Assembly (NCBI GenBank): GCA_019308655.1
Contig: JAFDHS010000018.1
Coordinates: 1 to 12,437, forward strand
Direction: 5' to 3'
Source of the DNA: Deltaproteobacteria bacterium
GTDB taxonomy: Bacteria; Desulfobacterota; Desulfobacteria; Desulfobacterales; JAFDHS01
DNA: 12,437 nt
Under the pieces are notes generated by a model that did not search any database, had not been told where the DNA came from, and worked only from the letters and a program-made list of their open reading frames with translations. The translations under genes were made by a program, and so were the position numbers. Below, in pieces: positions 6,405-12,437 of this stretch (within the stretch, counting starts at the first letter, position 1; each line of letters starts with the position of its first letter).

Positions 6405-6794
6405 TTAAAGGGTTTCAGTCTTTTTTGAGGAAAGTAGATCGGTAATGAATTTGTCAAGTTCAGTCAGCTCAAATGGTTTTCCCAATACTACATCGGCATG
6501 AGCCTCTGAAGCCAGCATTTCAGGATGTTTACCCCATCCGCTTATTGCAATAACAGAGATATTAGGATATTTTTTCTTTATTATTGAAATAACGCCGACT
6601 CCACTTATGTTGGGCATAACGAGATCTGTTATGACCAGATTAAATCCTTGCTGTTCTGCTTCAAGCAATTTCAGTCCATCCAAACCATTAGATGCAGATA
6701 CTACGTCATAATTTTTTTTGTCCAAAAATTGACAAAGCATCTCCACAACTTCTTTGCTGTCATCAATTACAAGCAACTTGTACGATCTTTTCAT
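6405..6794 (-). CDS. Stand-alone response-regulator receiver protein
   Basis: A 129-residue CheY-like protein: one receiver domain with no output domain. The phosphorylation machinery is complete: acidic pair Asp11-Asp12, phospho-acceptor Asp57 (VITDLVMP), Ser85 at the Thr/Ser switch position (AISGWG), and Lys106 (LGKPF). It would take phosphate from a histidine kinase not encoded next to it and act by protein contact. The frame is open upstream to 6917, but I chose the ATG at 6794 because AAGAGG lies six bases before it on the minus strand and because the receiver fold starts there; the extra 41 upstream residues have no domain character. Neighbours are an activator with no sensor domain (same strand, about 500 bases downstream) and an activator with a dead receiver (divergent), so a split two-component arrangement is conceivable. 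Confidence 0.88.
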   Translation of the reverse strand: MKRSYKLLVIDDSKEVVEMLCQFLDKKNYDVVSASNGLDGLKLLEAEQQGFNLVITDLVMPNISGVGVISIIKKKYPNISVIAISGWGKHPEMLASEAHADVVLGKPFELTELDKFITDLLSSKKTETL

Positions 6795-7471
6795 TAATGC
6801 CTCTTCTCCGGTATCCCATGAAGATACAAAAGTCGCAAAAATACAATTTGAAACAGTGGAATTCTTAAAAGAGTCCGTTATCTTTTTCTTTGTATAGTAT
6901 CTTGATGGGTTTGGCAAGTATATTTGCTAAAAATAGGGTCTGTTTTTTAACTTGTTGATTGCATATTCTGTTCAAGCCGGAACCAAAAAACAGTAATAGA
7001 ATTCATAAACTTTTGACATTACAAAAGGGTGATAATTTTTTTCACAATATTATAAAATAAATTTCATATCATTGTGGAAAACATTTCACATTTTCATAGG
7101 TAAAAATTGAAATTATAATGTAATTTTATTTTTTCTTCAGTCATAAGTTTTCATAAGATACTGAAAATATTAACATTGAACAATTGAGATAAAAATAGTC
7201 AGATATAATAATTCCAAAGGGTTATAAATTATGGAACAAAAAACTACAGAGAACTTTTGACTCACGAATTATTTTATAAACGGCATATGTTTCAAAGATT
7301 ACAGACTTTTTTTACCCATTTGTAGTGATTTAAAGATGATATTCATTTAATCGGCATATAATTTGCTATCATTAAAAACCATTAAGATAAAATCAAGCAA
7401 TTGAATTTTTGGGTTAACCATCTTCCAAATCAATAAACATGTATCTGATAGTCTTCAAATAATATTATTTT
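6795..7471. other. Long AT-rich divergent intergenic region
   Basis: About 680 bases between two divergent regulator genes, conspicuously AT-rich, with no supported gene or RNA. It has several TTGAC-like and TATAAT-like hexamers (for example 7013-7018, 7204-7209, 7357-7362), but none pair at 16-18 bp. TTTCACAAT (7040-7048) and ATTGTGGAAA (7071-7080) form an inverted repeat with a one-base difference, a possible operator or weak hairpin. Confidence 0.45.
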
Positions 7472-8914
7472 ATGCGCTCTCAATATAAATATAAGCTGAA
7501 TCGATATAACCCTGAGCAACGGAAGAAAGACCAATATAAGATACTTATTTTTGAAGAACATCAAGCCCGGAGAGATTTTTTAAGGTCGTTGATTTTCGAA
7601 TGGGGGTATATTCCGTTTAGTTTTGAAAGCGAGCCGATTTGTTTTGATAACCTTGCCTCGATTAATCCTGATTTGGTTCTGTTAGGGCCTCTTCCTTTGG
7701 AAAGATTTTTTAGCTTTTTAACTACTATAAAGTTGATAAATTCCGCTTTGCCTATTTTGATGATTTCAGAAGATCAAGCCATTGAGGAGTTTATTGCTAA
7801 AAAGGATTTTACTGATGTGCTGATTATAAATACACCCCTTGAATCAAACAAAATAAAGGATAGGATAATCCGGATTTTGAACAACAGGTTTAAAATAGAT
7901 AATTGTCAGAATGGTTCGATGATAATAGGCAACAGTCCTGAAATACTAAAGATTAGAAAGATGATACCTGAATTGATCAATTCAAAAGAGGCGGTTTTGA
8001 TCAAGGGAGAAACCGGAACAGGCAAAGATTTGGTGGCAAAGGTCATACACTGCATGTCGGACAGAAGTGAGAATCCTCTTGTAAAAGTAAACAGTGCATC
8101 CCTTACTGTCGAACTGTTTGAAAGAGAACTGCTTGGTTGCAGTGAAAAAAAAAATACGGGGACAACAAAGAAAAGCAAGTTAGAAACAGCAAACAGAGGG
8201 GCAATATTTTTTGATGATATAGATAGAATCCCGGCTGATCTTCAACCGAGGTTGCTCCAGCTTATAGAGAAAGATACTCTTTTAAGGCTTTTGCCTGAGT
8301 CAAAAGAGATGATTGACATCAGAATCATAGCAGCTGCTGATGCTGATCTTGATTCTCTTGTTGAAAGAGGAAAATTTCGCAAGGATCTGTTTTATCGTTT
8401 GAACGTATTCAGCATTGAAATTCCTCCACTAAGAGATCGTATTGAAGATATTCCTCTTTTAACTGATTTTTTTATAGACAAATTTTGCGGTGAGTTTGGA
8501 AAGAGCAATTACAAATTGTCTCAAAAAACCCAAAATATATTTTGCAGTTATCATTGGCCTGGAAATGTAAGGGAGCTGGAAAACTTTGTCAAAGATGCTT
8601 TAGTTTCGAGTAATGAAGGAAGCATATTTGACAAGCAGTTTATTTCTGTTGAAAACAATAAACCGCAGGATTTGATTAATAACGGTGAAAATATCTATCC
8701 ACTTGTTGAATTAAAAGATTTAAAATCTTACATGCAGGATTTGGAAAATTTTTCTCTTAAGAATATTTGCAGAGAATTTTTGGCTCAGGCTGAAAAAAAG
8801 CTGATTAAAAAGGTGCTTGAAAAATCGAGCGGAAACAGGAAAAAAGCTGCGATGATACTTGAAATAAGCTATAGAAGTCTTCTGAATAAAATAAAAACAT
8901 ATAAACTGACTTAA
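7472..8914 (+). CDS. Degenerate sigma-54-activator-like regulator (pseudo-receiver, AAA+, Fis-type HTH)
   Basis: A 480-residue protein with the NtrC layout: receiver-like domain (about 22-138), AAA+ (150-385), and Fis-type helix-turn-helix (about 440-478, NRKKAAMILEISYRSLLNKI). The receiver looks non-functional: the acidic pair is Glu28-Glu29, the phospho-acceptor position in PDLVLLGPLP is Gly72, and the conserved Lys is Thr121 (INTPLE). Walker A (GETGTGKD, 179-186), the FRKDLFYRLN Arg-finger region and WPGNVREL are intact. Walker B is AIFFDD (244-249), with Asp in place of the usual Glu. The sigma-54 contact loop is degraded to KKNTGTT (226-232), two residues short and without the Phe of GAFTGA. 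It may therefore bind DNA and ATP but not activate sigma-54 polymerase. Arg is mostly AGA/AGG. No Shine-Dalgarno precedes the ATG, and a ten-A run (8145-8154) lies in the loop codons. Confidence 0.85.
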   Translation: MRSQYKYKLNRYNPEQRKKDQYKILIFEEHQARRDFLRSLIFEWGYIPFSFESEPICFDNLASINPDLVLLGPLPLERFFSFLTTIKLINSALPILMISEDQAIEEFIAKKDFTDVLIINTPLESNKIKDRIIRILNNRFKIDNCQNGSMIIGNSPEILKIRKMIPELINSKEAVLIKGETGTGKDLVAKVIHCMSDRSENPLVKVNSASLTVELFERELLGCSEKKNTGTTKKSKLETANRGAIFFDDIDRIPADLQPRLLQLIEKDTLLRLLPESKEMIDIRIIAAADADLDSLVERGKFRKDLFYRLNVFSIEIPPLRDRIEDIPLLTDFFIDKFCGEFGKSNYKLSQKTQNIFCSYHWPGNVRELENFVKDALVSSNEGSIFDKQFISVENNKPQDLINNGENIYPLVELKDLKSYMQDLENFSLKNICREFLAQAEKKLIKKVLEKSSGNRKKAAMILEISYRSLLNKIKTYKLT

Positions 8915-9304
8915 GGGACTCGACACAAATAAATTATCCCATTTAGCATCTCCTCTTCAGGCCATCTTTATCCGATCCCCAATCAAATCATCCTCATAAA
9001 TTTCTTTCCTTCCGCTTAAAATTAGTATTTAATGCTTTGATGTTCTGTTCAAAAAAATCCTTGAGTACAAGAAAGAAAAAGATTACCATTAAAGTGTTTT
9101 TTGAGGAACATTCTTTGATCCACGGCATTGAAAAGGGCAAGGAATCCTCTCCTGTCAAGAAAGAGGGTGCATTTTGACTTTTTACAAAACCGTCATATAA
9201 TAATAATTAAATTTTAGATTTCGCAACAGTATCATGCGACAGAGCAGCTTGCTTACGCATATACTCATTGATATTAAAAATCACTTCGCGTGAACAGGTA
9301 AAGA
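8915..9304. other. Intergenic region before the kinase operon
   Basis: No convincing gene is present. A 45-codon frame (9040-9177) starts with ATG but has no Shine-Dalgarno and no recognisable motif; its stop overlaps the -35 of the operon promoter. The rest is AT-rich, without a clear terminator for the upstream regulator. Confidence 0.5.
9174..9201 (+). promoter_or_regulatory. Sigma-70 promoter of the kinase/lipoprotein/regulator operon
   Basis: TTGACT (9174-9179) and a perfect TATAAT (9196-9201) are 16 bp apart. Transcription would begin near 9208, giving a leader of about 95 bases to the kinase ATG. It is the best-matched promoter in the window. Confidence 0.65.
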
Positions 9305-10753
9305 ATGAAGGTAAGATTTGGAATAACGCTGAAGTTTTTTTTATGGTATTTTGTTCTCATATTTATATTTTATGGAATTATTTTCGCCTTTTTTTTGCAC
9401 AGCAAAAAAATCATGGAGGTATCTGATGATATTGTAAACAAAAAATATAAAATTTCTTCCTATTCAAAAAAATTGATCGAAAACCTTCTTGTTATGGAAG
9501 AAAATGAAAAAAAATATAAAGTACTAAAAAAAGAAGTATATAAAGAATACGTTAGGTCGGCGCAAAAAGAATTTGAGAAAAATCTTTTTGAAATTTTGAA
9601 GATAAAATCGGGAACAAAGGATGCCATACTATGGGAGAAGCTTAACGAAAACTACCAAAAGACGATTGCCGAAGATATAATGGATCCGAAAGGGGATGAA
9701 ACACCAAAAAGCTTTTGGATTCCGGAGGAAGTGATCAACGAATGGATCCATAAAATTTCCATGCTCCGATCTGAGGATGAGCGAGAGGTGGAACTGGCAA
9801 TGAGAGGACTTCATCAACAGGGCCGGATATCCATGCGATGGGGAGTTGTGGGATTCGAAGTCTCTATAATAGCGGGTTTAGCAGGAATTATATTATTAGG
9901 TTATTATGTGAACCGTCCCCTTCGAGAACTCCTTAGAGGCATCAGTTCAATATCTCGAAAAGGTTACGGCAAACCCATCCGAATCCTGTCAAAAGATGAA
10001 TTCGGAGAATTGGCTCTTGCCTTCAACGATATGATCACTCGTCTTAAAGAAGAGGAACGTATGCGATCGAACTTTATCGCTATGCTGAGCCATGAAATCA
10101 GAACCCCCTTGACTTCCATCCAGGAGTCGGTAAATCTTATTCAGGAGGAACTCATGGGAGCCGTTAACAATCGACAGAGACGGTTTTTGAAGATCGCCGA
10201 CCTGGAAATAGAACGGATTATCGATCTTTTGAATCATTTGTTGCAGGTCTCTCGTATGGAGGCAGGAATACTTAAGATTAATTCTCGGCCCCTGGATCCT
10301 TCTGTTCTTGTGGATACCAGCCTTCAACGCTTGACCCCTTCGTCCGAGGCCCAAAAGATCAAGATTCAGACTGAGGTACCTTCCGACCTCCCTTATGTTA
10401 TGGGAGATTTGAACCACCTCCAGCAGGTCCTTCTCAACTTTTTGGGAAATGCCGTCAAATTTTCTTCTTTCGGAGGGGAAGTGATTGTGCGGGTAGAGCC
10501 TTCTGAAGATCAAACAGGTTTGCTATTTTCCGTATCGGATAATGGGCCGGGCATTCCGGAAGAGCAACAGCCGTTTGTATTTCGTAAATATTACCAGGTT
10601 TCGGAGGGACAAGACGGGATAGACGGTACCGGCTTGGGCCTTAGTATATCCAAACAAATCATTGAAGCCCATGGAGGGCGGATCTGGTTGAAAAGTCAAC
10701 CGGGTCATGGAAGCACTTTCGGTTTTACTCTTCCATTAGCCTCTAAGAAATAA
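9305..10753 (+). CDS. Membrane histidine kinase, GlrK-like by context
   Basis: A 482-residue sensor kinase of the inner membrane. A first membrane helix (about 6-31) is followed by a Lys/Glu-rich, probably helical extracytoplasmic domain (33-176), a second helix (179-201), a HAMP linker (202-254), the dimerisation domain with phospho-acceptor His263 in SHEIRTPLTS, and the ATPase domain with N box Asn382 (NFLGNAVKF), Asp412 in DNGPGIP, and GTGLGLS (441-447). All catalytic motifs are intact. The start has AGG (9296-9298) six bases upstream. It is first in an operon with a lipoprotein (13-base gap) and a sigma-54-type response regulator, the order of glrK-qseG-glrR; its partner is then the regulator at 11329. 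The first roughly 350 bases are much more AT-rich and Lys-rich than the rest. The stimulus is unknown; envelope stress is inferred from the resemblance. Confidence 0.93.
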   Translation: MKVRFGITLKFFLWYFVLIFIFYGIIFAFFLHSKKIMEVSDDIVNKKYKISSYSKKLIENLLVMEENEKKYKVLKKEVYKEYVRSAQKEFEKNLFEILKIKSGTKDAILWEKLNENYQKTIAEDIMDPKGDETPKSFWIPEEVINEWIHKISMLRSEDEREVELAMRGLHQQGRISMRWGVVGFEVSIIAGLAGIILLGYYVNRPLRELLRGISSISRKGYGKPIRILSKDEFGELALAFNDMITRLKEEERMRSNFIAMLSHEIRTPLTSIQESVNLIQEELMGAVNNRQRRFLKIADLEIERIIDLLNHLLQVSRMEAGILKINSRPLDPSVLVDTSLQRLTPSSEAQKIKIQTEVPSDLPYVMGDLNHLQQVLLNFLGNAVKFSSFGGEVIVRVEPSEDQTGLLFSVSDNGPGIPEEQQPFVFRKYYQVSEGQDGIDGTGLGLSISKQIIEAHGGRIWLKSQPGHGSTFGFTLPLASKK

Positions 10754-10766
10754 GAGAATCAATACC

Positions 10767-11306
10767 GTGCAAATTTTTCGAATAGGTTTAATTTTTTGCA
10801 GTGGAATAGTAATGTCCCTTATAGGGGGCGGGATATGGGGATGCGCCTTATTCAACAAACTGCCGCTTCATTCCCAGGAATCTGAATCCCAATATTATGA
10901 TGATGGCATGAAGGCCTTTCAAGGTGGAGATTACAGCAAGGCCCTGAAACTTTTTGAAACTCTGAGCCAAGAGGTTGAAGAGGAGAGCCTTCGTCGAAGG
11001 ACTCTTTACGCCCTGGCCTGTATCCGTCTGATTCAGGCAAAAGATCCGGATGAGTTTAACAAAGCCATGATTTCCTGGGAACACTGGAGTCGTTTTGCTC
11101 CTATGAACAAGGATGGCGAAGACCCCCGGATGTTGACTTTGCTTCTTAAGAGAATCGCTTCACGTAAAGCCGATAATAAAAAAATATTCGATAAACTTCT
11201 GCAAGCGAAAGAACAGCAAATAAAGGTCCTTAGAGATCAGATAGAGGCCCTGGAGACCATTCATCGAGAAATTCAAAAAAAAAAGAAAGAAGTTTCCTCT
11301 CCTTGA
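10767..11306 (+). CDS. Coiled-coil lipoprotein between kinase and regulator, QseG-like by position
   Basis: A 179-residue exported protein. A hydrophobic N-terminal stretch (4-25) ends in GGIWGC, a plausible lipobox with Cys26 as the lipidated residue, though Trp is unusual before Gly-Cys. The region YYDDGMKAFQGGDYSKALKLFETL (43-66) looks like one TPR-type helix pair. The C-terminus (about 142-175, AKEQQIKVLRDQIEALETIH) is a charged coiled coil ending in a Lys run. The GTG at 10767 has AAGAGA nine bases upstream; the ATG at 10812 would lose most of the signal. In enterobacteria the gene in this position, qseG, encodes an outer-membrane lipoprotein that interacts with the kinase GlrK. I infer a similar accessory role from position, lipidation and coiled coil, not from sequence identity that I can measure. 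Confidence 0.75.
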   Translation: MQIFRIGLIFCSGIVMSLIGGGIWGCALFNKLPLHSQESESQYYDDGMKAFQGGDYSKALKLFETLSQEVEEESLRRRTLYALACIRLIQAKDPDEFNKAMISWEHWSRFAPMNKDGEDPRMLTLLLKRIASRKADNKKIFDKLLQAKEQQIKVLRDQIEALETIHREIQKKKKEVSSP

Positions 11307-11328
11307 AGTCCCAAAAAAGGAGCATAAC

Positions 11329-12437
11329 TTGAACGACAAGCAAACCATTCTGGTTGTGGATGACGATCTACATATAAGGGAGGTTCTGGAAGCCCGTCTT
11401 TCTTCGGCAGGATTTCGGGTCCTCACGGCAGCCGGAGCCCGAAAAGCCTTAGGGATACTGAATGATAAACAGGTCGATCTTATGATCTCGGATGTACGGA
11501 TGCCCGGCATGGGAGGGATGGAACTTCTCAGAGAAGTTCGGGTACTTCGGCCGGAACTCCCCGTTATTTTGTTGACGGCTTACGGGACTATTCCAGATGC
11601 CATCCATGCCATTAAAGCAGGGGCGGTGGAGTATTTGACCAAACCTTTCAAAGGGCGTGATTTTCTCCTCAAGGTCAATGAAATCTTGGGAAAAGTTTCT
11701 TCTTCAACTAAAGGCGCAACAAACTCTGCTTTGAATAAGGTACCTTATGACGGCAAGAGCGATTCTATGAAAGCACTTTATGATCTTGTTGAGCGAGTGA
11801 CCCCAAGTGATATCAATGTATTAATTCTGGGCGAAAGCGGTGTGGGAAAGGACCGTATCGCTCGTATGATCCATCAGAAAGGACCTCGCCGTGACGTATC
11901 GCTCGTATGATCCATCAGAAAGGACCTCGCCGTGATCATCCTTTGGTTGTAGTAGATTGCGGTTCTACTCCAACAGGGCTTTTGGAAAGCGAATTGTTTG
12001 GGCATATAAAGGGAGCATTTACTCAAGCTATTCGTGACAAGAAAGGCTTAATCGAAGCTTCAGATCGTGGCACGCTTTTTTTGGATGAAATCGGCAATAT
12101 TTCATCTGAGATGCAGGTTCGTCTCCTTCGGTTTCTGGAAGGGCGAAAAATCCGTAAAGTCGGGGGGCTCAAAGAAGTTTCGGTGGATTGTCGCGTCATC
12201 TCGGCTACCAATTTAGACCTGCCGGCAGAGGTTGAAGCCGGGCGTTTCCGAGAGGACCTTTATTATCGGCTTCGGGTTGTTACGCTTCAGATTCCACCGC
12301 TTCGTGACAGAAAAGAAGATATCCCTTTATTGGCTCATGAATTTGTGGAAGAATTTTGTAAAAGAGAGAAACGGCCTCTAATAAAGCTGTCTTCAGAGAC
12401 GATTGAATGGCTCTGTGAGTACTCCTGGCCGGGCAAT
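11329..12437 (+). CDS. Sigma-54-type response regulator, GlrR-like; broken by a 41-bp duplication and cut by the window end
   Basis: TTG start with AAGGAG (11317-11322) six bases upstream. The receiver is complete: Asp11-Asp13, phospho-acceptor Asp55 (MISDVRMP), Thr83, Lys105 (LTKPF). The AAA+ domain begins with Walker A GESGVGKD (168-175). After a perfect 41-bp tandem duplication (11854-11894, 11895-11935) the frame shifts and stops at 11908-11910. Removing one copy restores a continuous protein: RRDHPLVVVDCGSTPTGLLE, ELFGHIKGAFTQA, Walker B TLFLDE, FREDLYYRL, and SWPGN at the window edge. The sigma-54 loop reads GAFTQA, with Gln for the second Gly. The GTIPDAIHAI stretch in the receiver resembles E. 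coli GlrR. As read, only a receiver plus a stub would be made. The remaining AAA+ part and the DNA-binding domain lie beyond the window. Confidence 0.88.
11854..11935 (+). repeat. Perfect 41-bp tandem duplication inside the response regulator gene
   Basis: The 41-base unit from CGTATCGCTCG to CTCGCCGTGA occurs twice without a gap or mismatch (11854-11894, 11895-11935). It adds 41 bases, shifting the frame just after the Walker A helix. Confidence 0.96.

Noticed and set aside
6795..6917. 41-residue N-terminal extension of the lone receiver protein
   Set aside because: The extension has no domain character, and a good ribosome binding site (AAGAGG) sits just before the internal ATG at 6794.
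6911..6928. Sigma-54 promoter-like TGGCAA ... TTGC
   Set aside because: GG and GC are 11 bases apart instead of 10, and it lies some 550 bases from the only gene it could serve.
7013..7036. TTGACA followed by GATAAT as a promoter of the degenerate activator
   Set aside because: The spacer is only 12 bp, too short for sigma-70.
9040..9177. 45-codon frame upstream of the kinase
   Set aside because: No ribosome binding site or motif, and it runs into the -35 of the operon promoter.

Overview
The window looks like a chromosomal segment of a Desulfobacterota (deltaproteobacterial) anaerobe, perhaps from a metagenome assembly. The evidence for this is indirect: a HesB/IscA-like selenoprotein gene with an in-frame TGA, a short LeuC/LeuD pair of the roughly 430/170-residue type, several sigma-54 activator-type (bEBP) proteins in 12 kb, and AT-rich spacers. 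No rRNA, tRNA, CRISPR array, integrase or transposase was recognised.

Left part (1-2150). A MacroD/YmdB-type macrodomain protein (169-699) is followed by a HesB-like selenoprotein gene (907-1255). Its TGA at 1003-1005 has a well-placed SECIS-like hairpin downstream, but its frame is broken by a perfect 19-bp tandem duplication. The gene ends at a clear intrinsic terminator. A short nitroreductase-family protein (1532-2077) follows, with a plausible sigma-70 promoter.

Middle (2150-4870). leuC and leuD (overlapping by one base) encode isopropylmalate isomerase for leucine synthesis; no leuA or leuB is in view. Downstream lies an inverted repeat built of CACNAAGN octamers, then a three-helix membrane protein of unknown function.

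Regulatory block (4869-8914). An activator with no N-terminal sensor domain (minus strand) and a stand-alone receiver protein (minus strand) stand next to a divergent activator-like protein (plus strand). The latter has a degenerate receiver (no phospho-acceptor Asp) and a degenerate GAFTGA loop. The spacers are long and AT-rich, with hairpins and an 18-bp tandem repeat.

Right part (9305-12437). After a good sigma-70 promoter comes a compact operon: membrane histidine kinase, small coiled-coil lipoprotein, and a sigma-54-type response regulator running off the window. This order (kinase, lipoprotein, bEBP response regulator) matches the enterobacterial glrK-qseG-glrR envelope-stress operon. 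The response regulator is broken by a perfect 41-bp tandem duplication and has GAFTQA in place of GAFTGA.

A theme across the window is perfect two-copy tandem duplication (12, 18, 19 and 41 bp). Two of these break otherwise well-conserved genes, so either duplication is recent and active here or the assembly is at fault. I did not find a convincing new multi-gene defence or biosynthetic system. The most interesting items are the disrupted selenoprotein, the doubly degenerate activator, the octamer inverted repeat and the duplication pattern.
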